Shown: in pieces, positions 42,652 to 51,141 of the stretch | Numbering within the stretch: the first letter of the stretch is position 1 | Layout: each line of letters begins with the position of its first letter | DNA from: JASHPR01 sp963833885 | Lineage (GTDB): Bacteria; Actinomycetota; Actinomycetes; Streptosporangiales; Streptosporangiaceae | Length of the DNA stretch: 64,000 nt | Assembly: GCA_963833885.1 (NCBI GenBank) | Contig: CAWHZU010000028.1 | Span: 1-64,000 of the forward strand | Direction of reading: 5' to 3' | Position numbers and translations under genes: made by a program | Notes under the pieces: generated by a model | Databases searched by the model: none | Seen by the model: the letters and a program-made list of their open reading frames with translations, nothing else | What the model was told of the DNA's origin: nothing

Positions 42652-44105
42652 GTGAGGAAGTCAACCGACGGCGTGACCGGTGTCGCGACGCCGGGCCCGG
42701 GCGCGTCCGCCGTGCTCGAGGTCCGCGATCCCGCCGACCAGCGCTGCGTTGTCGCCGAGGTGCCCGCGATGGGCGCGGACGACGTCGCGGCGGCCTACCA
42801 GCGGGCGCGCGCGGGCTTTGCGGCCTGGCGCCGGGCGAACCCGCTCGACCGGGCCGCGGTGCTCTCCGCCGCCGCCGGCCTGATCCGGTCGAAGGCCGAG
42901 GACGGCGCCGTCACCCTGGTGCGGGAAAACGGCAAGACGCTGGCCGAGGCGCGGGTTGAGGTCGCCAAGACTGCCGACTTCCTTGACTTCTACGCGTCGT
43001 TCGCCCGGCAGCCGCTCGGCGAGATCCTCGCCGACGCGCGCGCCGGGACGCAGACCACCGTGCGCTGCGAGCCCATCGGGGTGGTGCTCGCGATCACCCC
43101 GTGGAACGATCCGCTGCTCACCCCGGCCCGCAAGCTCGGGCAGGCCCTCATCGCCGGGAACGCGGTCGTGCTCAAGCCCGCCCGCCAGACACCGCTGATC
43201 GCGCGGTGGCTGGCCGACCAGCTCACGTCCGCCGGCCTGCCCGGCGGGGTGCTCGGCCTGGTAACCGGCCGCGATCAGGACATCTCCGAAGCCCTGCTCT
43301 CCCACCCCGACCTGGACGCCCTGACCTTCACGGGCTCCACGGCGACCGGCGCCTACCTGCGCGCGGCGCTGTCCGGCCGGAACGTCCGGCTGCAGACCGA
43401 GACCGGCGGCAAGAACGCGTCGGTCGTGCTGGCCGACGCCGACCTGGACCTGGCCGCCGACACGCTGGCCGCGGCCGCGTTCGGGCAGGCGGGCCAGCGG
43501 TGCACCGCGACGAGCCGCCTGATCGCCGACGCGGCGGTTGCCCCGGCGCTGCTCGAGCTGCTGCGCAGCCGGGCCGCCGCCGCGGTGCTCGGCCCAGGGC
43601 TGGACCCGGCCAGCACGCTGGGCCCGCTGGCCACCCCCGGGCACCGCGACGGGGTTCTCGCGCACATCGGCCGGGCCACGGCCGACGGGGCGGACGTGAT
43701 CACCGGCGGCGCCAGGCCGACGGCCGACGCGCTGCAGCACGGGTGCTACGTCGAGCCGACCATCATCTCCGTGAGCCCGCGGCACGCCCTGTGGCGGGAC
43801 GAGGTGTTCGGGCCGGTCGTGGCCGCCTGCCCGGCCAGCGGGTTCGACGAGGCGGTCGAGCTGGCCAACGACTCCCGCTACGGCCTGTCCGCCGCGGTGT
43901 TCACGACCAGCCTGCGGCTGGCCAACGAGTTCATCGACCGGGCGAGGCCGGCCAGGTCGCGGTCAACCTGCCCACGTCCGGGTGGGACGTGCACCACCCG
44001 TTCGGCGGTTTCCGCGACTCGGGATCCGCTTTCAAGGAACAGGGCGCCCCCGGGCTCCGGTTCTACACCCGCCTCAAGACGGCCGCGGTCCGGTACGCAT
44101 GGTGA
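42652..44105 (+). pseudogene. Aldehyde dehydrogenase, frameshifted near the C-terminus
   Basis: GTG 42652 (GGAG upstream) opens an ALDH of about 484 residues: VLAITPWNDPLLTPARKLGQALIAGNAVVLKPA, the catalytic Glu in QTETGGKNASVVLAD and catalytic Cys in GQAGQRCTATSRL, and VEPTIISVSP, like 2-oxoglutarate-semialdehyde dehydrogenases. After NEFIDRA the frame becomes nonsense; adding one base at about 43943-43945 restores EAGQVAVNLPTSGWDVHHPF and GGFRDSGSAFKEQG with stop at 44105. So one G is missing, by mutation or sequencing error. The restored stop overlaps the next start by seven bases, as expected of an operon. Confidence 0.85.
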
Positions 44106-45358
44106 CGAGCCCCGGCCTGAGGTACCCCGTTGGCGTCGTCGGGGCGGGCCTCGTTGGGCTCGCCGTCGCCCGGCAGCTCGCGGAGGCCGGGATTCCTGTG
44201 GTCGTCTTCGAGAAGGAGGCGACGGTCGCCCGGCACCAGTCGGGCCACAACTCCGGGGTGGTCCACGCCGGGATCTACTACCTGCCGGGCTCGGCCAAGG
44301 CGACGCTGTGCCGGCGCGGCGTCGCGTTGCTGCAGGCTTACTGCTCCGAGCGTGGCCTGCCCTGGGATGCCCGCGGGAAACTGGTGATAGCCAGGGACGA
44401 AACCGAGGTGGGACGGCTCAGGGAGATCGAGCGCCGCGCCGCCGCCAACGGCGTCCCCGGGATGCGCTGGCTGGACGTCCCGGCGATCAGGGAACTGGAG
44501 CCCGACGTTGCCGGCCAGGCCGCGCTGCTCTCACCGACCACCGCGATCGTCGACTACCCGGCGATCGCGCGCTCGTTGGCGGACGACGTGCACCGCCACG
44601 GCGGGCAGGTGCTGACCGCGACCCCGGTGTCCGGGGTGCGCCGCAACGGCGATGAGGTCGAGGTCGACACCGCGGGACGGACGCACCGGCTGTCCCGCCT
44701 GGTCGTCTGCGCCGGGCTGCAGGCGGACCTGCTCGCGGCGGCGGCTGGGGATGAGGCAGCGCCGGAGATCGTCCCGTTCCGCGGCGAGTACCTGCGACTC
44801 CGGCCGCATGCCCGCGAGCGGGTTCGGCACCTCATCTATCCGGTGCCCGACCCGGGCTACCCGTGGCTCGGGGTGCACCTGACCCCGCGCATCGGCGGCG
44901 AGTCGGACCTCGGGCCCAACGCGGTGCTCGCCCTGGACCGGGAGGGCTACCGGCGCCGGGACGTGTCCCTGGAGCAGCTTTCCCGGCTGGCCCGGTCCAC
45001 GGCGTTCCACAGGCTGGCGCGGCGCAACTGGCGGGCGGGCCTGCACGAGATGCACGGGTCGCTGTCGCGGCGCGCGTACCTCGCCGAGGCGCGCAGCTAC
45101 CTGCCGTGGCTGGAACCCGGCGACGTGACGCCCGCGCCGGCCGGGGTGCGCGCCCAGGCCGTCGACCCGGACGGGTCGCTCGTCGACGACTTCCGGATCA
45201 ACCGGATCGGCCCGGTGACGACCGTCCGCAACGCACCATCCCCCGCCGCGACGGCGTCGCTGGCCATCGCCGAGCACATCGTCGCGGGGCTTTCGCTCTC
45301 CGCTGCTAGCCCGGGGGGACGACCCCCGCAAACCCCCCCGCCTGGTACAGGAAGGTAG
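44099..45358 (+). CDS. lhgO: FAD-dependent oxidase, L-2-hydroxyglutarate oxidase (LhgO)-like
   Basis: 419 residues of the DAO-type flavoprotein family. The FAD motif VGVVGAGLVGLAVARQLAEAG is at the N-terminus, followed by RHQSGHNSGVVHAGIYYLPGSAKATLCRRG, a signature of LhgO, and VPFRGEYLRLRP, IYPVPDPGYPWLGVHLTPRIGG near the active site. It would oxidise L-2-hydroxyglutarate or a similar 2-hydroxy acid to the 2-oxo acid. ATG 44099 overlaps the aldehyde dehydrogenase stop. Confidence 0.9.
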   Translation: MVTSPGLRYPVGVVGAGLVGLAVARQLAEAGIPVVVFEKEATVARHQSGHNSGVVHAGIYYLPGSAKATLCRRGVALLQAYCSERGLPWDARGKLVIARDETEVGRLREIERRAAANGVPGMRWLDVPAIRELEPDVAGQAALLSPTTAIVDYPAIARSLADDVHRHGGQVLTATPVSGVRRNGDEVEVDTAGRTHRLSRLVVCAGLQADLLAAAAGDEAAPEIVPFRGEYLRLRPHARERVRHLIYPVPDPGYPWLGVHLTPRIGGESDLGPNAVLALDREGYRRRDVSLEQLSRLARSTAFHRLARRNWRAGLHEMHGSLSRRAYLAEARSYLPWLEPGDVTPAPAGVRAQAVDPDGSLVDDFRINRIGPVTTVRNAPSPAATASLAIAEHIVAGLSLSAASPGGRPPQTPPPGTGR

Positions 45359-45366
45359 CCACAGCC

Positions 45367-46233
45367 GTGTTCATCGTTGATTCTCAGGTTCACATCTGGC
45401 GGGAGGAGACCCCGGACCGGCCCTGGGTCCCGGGCGCCCGGGAGCGGATGCGGCTGAACGGGCACCGGGAAGAGGCATTCAGCTACGAAGAGTGCATCGG
45501 CCTGATGGACGATGCCGGCGTCGACCGGGCATTGATCATCCCGCCGTCCTGGGAAGGCGACCGGATCGACTACGCGCTCGAGGCGTGCGAGGCGTTCCCG
45601 GGACGGTTCGGGATCATGGCCCGCATCCCGCAGAACAAGCCGCTAGAAGGCGAAGCAATGATGCGGGACTTCGCGCAGAACCCGCACGTGCTGGGGACCC
45701 GGCTCACCTTCCACCGGCCGGTAGACCGGAACTGGATGATCGACGGCACCAACGACTGGTACTGGCCGCTGGCCGAGGAACTCGGGATCCGCACGATGGT
45801 GCACGCGCCGATCTGGAAGGCGGAACTGGGCGCGATCGCGGACCGGCACCCCGATCTGCGGATCATCATCGACCATATGGGAATCATGGCCAGGTGCGTG
45901 GACGACGCGATCGGCTACTGGGTGAGCGAGACCGCCGACCTGGCCAGCCATCCGAACATCTACGTCAAGGTCTCGGCCATCCCCGGGTACTCCACGCAGC
46001 CGTTCCCGAACCTGAACATCGCGCCGTACGTCCGCGAGATGGTGGACAAGATGGGACCGCAGCGATGCTTCTGGGGCACGGACCTGACCAGGCTCATGGA
46101 GCACGGCCTGACGTATAAAGACACGATCGAGCAGTTCACCAAGCACTTCCCGTTCTCCGAGGACGAACTGGATCAGATCATGGGACGAGGGATCTGCGAA
46201 TGCCTCGACTGGCCAATCCCGGTGACGGCGTGA
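45367..46233 (+). CDS. Amidohydrolase 2-family metal-dependent hydrolase/decarboxylase
   Basis: 288 residues: FIVDSQVHIWREETPDRP replaces the HxH motif with QVH, then MVHAPIWKAEL, LRIIIDHMG, IYVKVSAIPGYS and RCFWGTDLTRL (last metal Asp), all of the amidohydrolase 2 (TIM-barrel) family that includes lactonases and ACMSD-type decarboxylases. GTG 45367 starts eight bases after the oxidase stop; a GGAAGG lies somewhat far upstream. One base separates it from the next gene. Confidence 0.88.
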   Translation: MFIVDSQVHIWREETPDRPWVPGARERMRLNGHREEAFSYEECIGLMDDAGVDRALIIPPSWEGDRIDYALEACEAFPGRFGIMARIPQNKPLEGEAMMRDFAQNPHVLGTRLTFHRPVDRNWMIDGTNDWYWPLAEELGIRTMVHAPIWKAELGAIADRHPDLRIIIDHMGIMARCVDDAIGYWVSETADLASHPNIYVKVSAIPGYSTQPFPNLNIAPYVREMVDKMGPQRCFWGTDLTRLMEHGLTYKDTIEQFTKHFPFSEDELDQIMGRGICECLDWPIPVTA

Positions 46234-46234
46234 G

Positions 46235-48043
46235 ATGACCGCCCCGGACGCTGACGGCGGCGAGGCCCTGCTGCAGGCCTGCACCGACCTCGGTGCCGAC
46301 TACATCTTCTCGTCGGCCGGGTCGGAATGGGCCCCGGTATGGGAGGCCCTGGCCCGCCGGGACGCGGCCGGCGAAGCGGCGCCTCGGTACCTGGACCTTG
46401 CCCACGAGACGATCGCGGTGGGCATGGCGACCGGGTACGCCGCGGTGACCGGGCGGGTGCAGGCGGTGCTGCTGCACGCCGGCGCCGGGCTGCTGCAGGG
46501 CGCCAACGCCGTGCAGGGCGCCCTGCTCACCGGCGTGCCGGTCGTGGTGTGCTCGGGCGAGTCCACCGGGTACGGCGACGCGGCCGGGCGTGACCCGGGA
46601 TCCCAGTGGTACCGCAACCTGTCCATCGTCGGCGGTCCGCAGGCGTTCGCGGCCCCGTTCACCAAGTGGGCGTCGGCCGCGGCCGACGCCGGCGTGCTGT
46701 ACGACATGGTGAAGCGGGCCGGCGAGCTTGCCGCCCAGCCGCCGGCCGGGCCGGTGTACGTAAACACCCCGGTAGAGGTGCTGCTGAGCGCCTGGCAGCG
46801 CCCGTCGGCCGCGCGCCCAGCTCCCCAAGCCCCGCGCACCGTAGCCGCCGATGAGGACGTCGACTCGGCGGCCCGCCTGCTCGCCGCGGCGCAGCGGCCG
46901 GTCCTCGCGGTCGAGTCCGCCGGGCAGGACGCCGACGCCTACACGGCCCTGGTGGAACTCGCCGACCTGCTGGCGATCGCCGTGGTCGAGCCGCAGTCCG
47001 CGGTGTGCACGAACTTCCCGCGCACCCACCCGCTGCACCAGGGCGGCGACCTGGCCGCGCTGGCCGCCGACGCCGACCTCGTGGTGCTGCTCGGCTGCCG
47101 GGCGCCGTGGTACCCGCCCGGCGCCAGGCCGGGAGCGGCCAAGGTGCTCGTCATCGACGAGGTACCGCACCGGCCGTACATGGCGTACCAGGTACTGTCC
47201 GCCGACCGCTACGTCGGCGGCGAGGCCGCCGCCACGCTGCGCGCGATCATTGCCCGGCTGCGCGGCCTGGACCACAGGAGCATTGACGCAGGGCTGGTCC
47301 AACGACGCCGGGAACGGCTCGCGGCCGCTCATGCGGCTGCCGACGCCGCGCGCCGGGATGCGGAGCAGCGCGCGCTCGGATCGGTGAAGCGGGAAAGCGA
47401 AGGAGAACCGGGGAGGCCGGGGGGCGCGGGGAGCGCAGGGCCGGTCGACCCCGTCGCCGTGGCCGCCGTGCTGCGCGACCTGCTCGACGGCGACGCCGCC
47501 GTGGTCGACGAGACCATCACGCACAGCCGCACGATCGCCCGGCACCTGATGGCCAGCGTCCCCGGCCGGTACCGGTACGTGCAGGGCGGCCTGGGCCAGG
47601 GCCTCGGCGTCACGCTCGGCGCGAAGCTGGCAATGCAGCGGGAAAGCGAAGACGGAACGGCGAGGGGGGCGGGTGGCGGGTCCCGGATGGCCGTGCTCAC
47701 GGTCGGCGACGGGTCCTGGCTGTACAACCCGGTGCTGCCGGGCCTGATGGCGTCCGCCGAGCACGGCCTGCCCGTGCTCGTGGTGATCTTCAACAACGGC
47801 TCGTACGCGTCGATGAAAAACAATCACCTGCGCTCCTACCCGGAGGGGGCAGCCGCCCGCAGCGGCCGCTTCCGCGGCGTCGACCTGTCCGCCCAGCCCG
47901 ACGCCGCGGCCGTGGCCAGCGCCGCGGGGGCGGCCGGGATCACCGTCCGTGCCACCGAGCAGCTCGCACCCGCGCTGGAAAAAGCGATAACCACGGTCCG
48001 CGGCGGCCAGACCGCGGTGGTCAATGTCCTGCTCAGCCGATAA
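46235..48043 (+). CDS. ThDP-dependent acetolactate-synthase-like enzyme
   Basis: 602 residues. N-terminal Pyr domain with DLAHETIAVGMATGYAAVTGR (catalytic Glu) and HAGAGLLQGANAVQGALLTGVPVVV; central domain; C-terminal ThDP/Mg motif LTVGDGSWLYNPVLPGL with IFNNGSYASMKNN. It resembles benzoylformate decarboxylase/acetolactate synthase-type proteins; the substrate is unknown. Two low-complexity Arg/Glu/Gly linkers (about residues 385-405 and 468-485) are unusual and share a 15-base DNA repeat. ATG 46235 follows the amidohydrolase stop by one base. Confidence 0.88.
   Translation: MTAPDADGGEALLQACTDLGADYIFSSAGSEWAPVWEALARRDAAGEAAPRYLDLAHETIAVGMATGYAAVTGRVQAVLLHAGAGLLQGANAVQGALLTGVPVVVCSGESTGYGDAAGRDPGSQWYRNLSIVGGPQAFAAPFTKWASAAADAGVLYDMVKRAGELAAQPPAGPVYVNTPVEVLLSAWQRPSAARPAPQAPRTVAADEDVDSAARLLAAAQRPVLAVESAGQDADAYTALVELADLLAIAVVEPQSAVCTNFPRTHPLHQGGDLAALAADADLVVLLGCRAPWYPPGARPGAAKVLVIDEVPHRPYMAYQVLSADRYVGGEAAATLRAIIARLRGLDHRSIDAGLVQRRRERLAAAHAAADAARRDAEQRALGSVKRESEGEPGRPGGAGSAGPVDPVAVAAVLRDLLDGDAAVVDETITHSRTIARHLMASVPGRYRYVQGGLGQGLGVTLGAKLAMQRESEDGTARGAGGGSRMAVLTVGDGSWLYNPVLPGLMASAEHGLPVLVVIFNNGSYASMKNNHLRSYPEGAAARSGRFRGVDLSAQPDAAAVASAAGAAGITVRATEQLAPALEKAITTVRGGQTAVVNVLLSR
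47388..47651 (+). repeat. Pair of 15-base direct repeats in linkers of the ThDP enzyme
   Basis: AGCGGGAAAGCGAAG occurs at 47388-47402 and 47637-47651, each followed by a G-rich, purine-rich stretch. Both copies fall in non-conserved linkers. Confidence 0.7.
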
Positions 48044-48082
48044 AACGCCAATCAATTGCCCGAACGTAACGGAAGGCGGCCA

Positions 48083-49168
48083 GTGGCGATGACCACCGGA
48101 ACTGTGCCAGCGCGCGGCTCGAAGGTGCTGATCAGCGCCGACGACCTGCGGACCCTGACGGCCGGCATCTTCGAGTCGCGGGGGGTCAGCCCGGCCGACG
48201 CGGCCGCGGTGGCCGACTCGCTGGTCTGGGCCAACCTCCGCGGCGTGGATTCGCACGGCGTCTCACGCGTGCCGCGCTACCTCGAGCTGTTCGACAAGGG
48301 GGTGTCCGTCCCGGACGCCACCGTCACCGTGGAGCGGCCGAGGGCCGCGGTCGCGATCGTCGACGCGCACGCTGCGCTGGGGCCGGTCGCCATGAACCGC
48401 GGCGCCGACGAGGCCGTGGCCGGCGCGCGTGACTGCGGCATCGGCTGGACCTCGGTGCGCGGCACCGTGTACACCGGCTCGATCGGCTACTACACCAGCC
48501 GCGTCGCCGCGGCGGGCATGGCCGCGGTCGGCGTGGTGGCTGGCATGCCGAACATGGCCTACGAGGGCGCGCGAGGCGCGGCGGTCGCCACCAGCCCGCT
48601 GTCGGTCGCGGTGCCGGCGGGCCGTCACAAGCTCGTCCTGCTGGACATGGCGACGTCCGTGATAGCGCTCGGCCGGATCGCTGAGTTCAAGGCGGCCGAC
48701 AGGCAGCTGCCGCCCGGCGCCGCCGTGACCGCCGACGGCGAGCCCACGACCGACCCGGCCCTGGCCACCCTCCCCCTGCCGGTCGGCGGGGCGAAGGGGT
48801 CGGGGATGAGCCTGGTGTTCGAGTTGCTCGCCAGCGGCCTGGCCGCGAACCCGATCGTGCCCGGCTACCACGCGGGCTCGAAGGAGGGCAGGCGGCACCG
48901 GCAGAACGGCTTCATCCTCGCGATCGACGTGTCGGCCTTCCTGCCGCTGGACGAGTTCACCGCGACCGTGGACGCGACTGTGGACGCGATCAAGGCACTG
49001 CCGCCCTCGGCCGAGGGGGCCGAGGTGCTGGTGCCCGGGGAGCGCGGCCGTCGCTGCGAAGCCGACCGCCGCCGAACCGGCGTGCCGCTGGGGCCCAAGG
49101 CCTGGCGCGAGCTGACCGGCCTTGCCGAGGCACTTGGCGTGCCCGTTCCGGCCCCTCTTGGGGGGTAG
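48083..49168 (+). CDS. Malate/L-lactate dehydrogenase (Ldh2/YlbC-type) family oxidoreductase
   Basis: 361 residues of the NAD(P)-dependent Ldh2 family: VWANLRGVDSHGVSRVPRYLE (with the catalytic His of DSHGV), GIGWTSVRGTVYTGSIGYYTSRVA (usually the conserved H-x-G-x-A-x-Y-Y region), LVLLDMATSVIALGRI, LPVGGAKGSGMSLVFELLASGL and FILAIDVSAFLP. It reduces or oxidises a 2-oxo/2-hydroxy acid pair. GTG 48083 has GGAAGG about six bases upstream; ATG 48089 is the alternative. Last enzyme gene of the cluster. Confidence 0.88.
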   Translation: MAMTTGTVPARGSKVLISADDLRTLTAGIFESRGVSPADAAAVADSLVWANLRGVDSHGVSRVPRYLELFDKGVSVPDATVTVERPRAAVAIVDAHAALGPVAMNRGADEAVAGARDCGIGWTSVRGTVYTGSIGYYTSRVAAAGMAAVGVVAGMPNMAYEGARGAAVATSPLSVAVPAGRHKLVLLDMATSVIALGRIAEFKAADRQLPPGAAVTADGEPTTDPALATLPLPVGGAKGSGMSLVFELLASGLAANPIVPGYHAGSKEGRRHRQNGFILAIDVSAFLPLDEFTATVDATVDAIKALPPSAEGAEVLVPGERGRRCEADRRRTGVPLGPKAWRELTGLAEALGVPVPAPLGG

Positions 49169-49325
49169 GCCTGGGGGTAATCGCAGGTCCGGCTGGCGCG
49201 CCCGCGCACGCCTCTCACCAGGGCTTCCGCATGCACATCCGGAAAGCTATGGTTGCAAAGGCGACTGTTGGCGCCTAATGACCTTGCTGTCACAATGCGG
49301 ACGGGCTTCAGCGGCGAGGGGTGTG

Positions 49326-50252
49326 ATGGACCGGCTTACTCTCATGCGCAGCTTCGTGGGCGTGACCAAGTCCCGCAGCTTCAGTCAGGCTGCCCGCGCC
49401 CTGGGGATCTCCGGCTCGCTCGTCTCCCGTCACGTCGCGGAACTCGAGCGGGACCTGGACGTCCGCCTCGTCAACCGCACGGCGCGGACCGTCAGCCTGA
49501 CCGAGGCGGGCACCCGTTACGCGGATTTCGCGGCCAGGATCATCGACGAGATCGACCGCGAGGAGGAGTCGCTCCGCGGCCTGCGGGACAAACCCGAGGG
49601 CACCCTGTCGATCATCAGCCCCAAGTGGATCGGCAGCAGTGACGTGGGCGACGCGATCGTCGCGTTCTCCACCCGCTATCCGAAGATCCGGATCCGGTTC
49701 GAGGTGGGCGGGATGTCGGAGCGCGCGTACGACTTCCTCGACCAGGGCTTCGACGTCGCCTTCCACACCCGTCATGTCCGCGACTCCAACCTGCTGTTGA
49801 GGAAGATCGCGGATCTCAACTTCATGCTGTGCGCCTCGCCGACCTACCTGCACCGGGCGGGGCGGCCCACCCAGGTGACCGAGCTCACCGAGCACGACTG
49901 CCTGATGAACACCAACGACCCCATCTGGCACCTCAAGCACGCCGGGCACGACGTCCACCTGAAGATCAGCGATCCGGTCTACTCGTCCAACAGCTACCTC
50001 ACGCTCCGCAAGGCGGCCCTGGCCGGCCGCGGAGTCGGCCTGCTGCCCGTCCGGCTGATCTCGGCCGAGCTCGCGGACGGCAGCCTGGTCGAGGTGGTCC
50101 CCGGCTGCGAGGTGCCGGACCGGCCGCTCTATGCGCTGCACGCCCCCGGCGGCCAGACCCTGGCCCGGGTCCGGCTGTTCCTCGACTTCGTCACCGACTG
50201 GTTCCGCCGCCAGGCCGCGGACGGGCGATCCGGCCAGGCCAAGTCGGCGTGA
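49326..50252 (+). CDS. LysR-family transcriptional regulator
   Basis: 308 residues. The N-terminal HTH is clear (LMRSFVGVTKSRSFSQAARALGISGSLVSRHVAELERDLDVRLVNRTARTVSLTEAG), and the effector domain starts GTLSIISPKWIGSSD. The sequence pattern is close to CrgA/AaeR-type LysR proteins. ATG 49326 is selected since the HTH begins ten residues later. It lies downstream of the catabolic cluster on the same strand and may regulate it. Confidence 0.92.
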   Translation: MDRLTLMRSFVGVTKSRSFSQAARALGISGSLVSRHVAELERDLDVRLVNRTARTVSLTEAGTRYADFAARIIDEIDREEESLRGLRDKPEGTLSIISPKWIGSSDVGDAIVAFSTRYPKIRIRFEVGGMSERAYDFLDQGFDVAFHTRHVRDSNLLLRKIADLNFMLCASPTYLHRAGRPTQVTELTEHDCLMNTNDPIWHLKHAGHDVHLKISDPVYSSNSYLTLRKAALAGRGVGLLPVRLISAELADGSLVEVVPGCEVPDRPLYALHAPGGQTLARVRLFLDFVTDWFRRQAADGRSGQAKSA

Positions 50253-50322
50253 TCTGCTGGCTGGGCCGGGCGCCGCACGCGCCTGACCCTGCATGCCGTA
50301 GATCTCCTGCCATAACAGGACT

Positions 50323-50360
50323 TTGACATCCACGACGCGCGATAAGTATACTTCGTACTT
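50323..50360 (+). promoter_or_regulatory. Strong promoter overlapped by a putative GntR operator (site 1)
   Basis: TTGACA (50323-50328) and TATACT (50347-50352) with 18-base spacing form a near-consensus promoter. AAGTATACTTCGTACTT (50344-50360) covers the -10 box, with arms AAGTA and TACTT. The same 17-mer with three changes stands at 60275-60291 in front of the nitrilase operon, which has the paralogous regulator. Confidence 0.75.
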
Positions 50361-50377
50361 TAGACAGGAGACGCGAG

Positions 50378-50413
50378 ATGGCCGTAGGCGCATCAGGGCT
50401 CCAGACGCGTTAA
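50378..50413 (+). CDS. Possible 11-residue leader peptide upstream of gntR
   Basis: ATG 50378, seven bases after a GGAG, opens MAVGASGLQTR and stops at TAA 50411-50413, between the promoter and the regulator start at 50434. Nothing in the peptide suggests classic attenuation (no run of one amino acid), so it may only aid translation. Confidence 0.35.
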   Translation: MAVGASGLQTR

Positions 50414-50433
50414 GTAGGGGTTGGAGCTGACGG

Positions 50434-51117
50434 ATGACCTTGCCACCGAGCCACGTCGCGACGACGTATCTCAGCGCGCAAGAAGACGCGTACCAGAAGC
50501 TCCGCACCTGGATCGTGCACGGGCCGCTGCAGCCCGGCGAACTGCTGAGGGACGCCGAGATCGCCGAGCTCCTGGGCGTCAGCCGGACGCCGGTCCGGGA
50601 AGCACTGATCCGCCTGACCCAGGAAGGGCTGGTGGAGTCCGCCCGGGGCCGTGGCACCCGGATCGCCGACCTCAACCTCGAACGGGCGCCGCATCTGTAC
50701 GCGACCGGCGCGGTGCTCGATGCTCACGCCGCCAGGGCCGCGGCGGCGCTGCTGACCGACGAGGACCTTTCGGCGCTCGGCGACCTGCTCGAGGAAATGG
50801 AGCGGACAACCGAGCCCCAGGAACTGAGCACGGTCGATGCGCAACTGCACGCCGTCTACTACCGGCGCGCCGGAAACCCGGTACTGGTCGAACTGCTCCA
50901 TGGCATTGACAACGAGCTGGTTCGCGTCGAGCGGCATGCCTGGGGATACCAGGCCGTGCGGCACGAGGCATACGAAGAACACCGAACGATCATCGATGCA
51001 CTGAGAAAGCGGGATGGCGAAGCGGCATCCCGCGCCGCCCAGCGGAATTGGCTCCGTTCATGGGAGCGCATCGCCGAGCGGCTGACGGAATCGAAGGCTG
51101 ATCAAGAACACAACTAA
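50434..51117 (+). CDS. GntR-family regulator, FCD subfamily
   Basis: 227 residues. Winged helix EDAYQKLRTWIVHGPLQPGELLRDAEIAELLGVSRTPVREALIRLTQEGLVE and the all-helical FCD domain with metal ligands spread over DAQLHAVYYRRAGN and HEAYEEHRTIIDAL. GGAG lies eight bases before ATG 50434. About half its residues match the regulator at 57674-58393. It heads the peptide transporter operon and probably represses it and itself through the 17-base site. Confidence 0.92.
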   Translation: MTLPPSHVATTYLSAQEDAYQKLRTWIVHGPLQPGELLRDAEIAELLGVSRTPVREALIRLTQEGLVESARGRGTRIADLNLERAPHLYATGAVLDAHAARAAAALLTDEDLSALGDLLEEMERTTEPQELSTVDAQLHAVYYRRAGNPVLVELLHGIDNELVRVERHAWGYQAVRHEAYEEHRTIIDALRKRDGEAASRAAQRNWLRSWERIAERLTESKADQEHN

Positions 51118-51141
51118 CTGCGGATCCAAAGAGGTAGTGAC

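Noticed and set aside
46178..48256. Minus-strand frame of nearly 700 codons opposite the ThDP enzyme.
   Set aside because: Same shadow effect; the plus-strand protein has full ThDP motifs.
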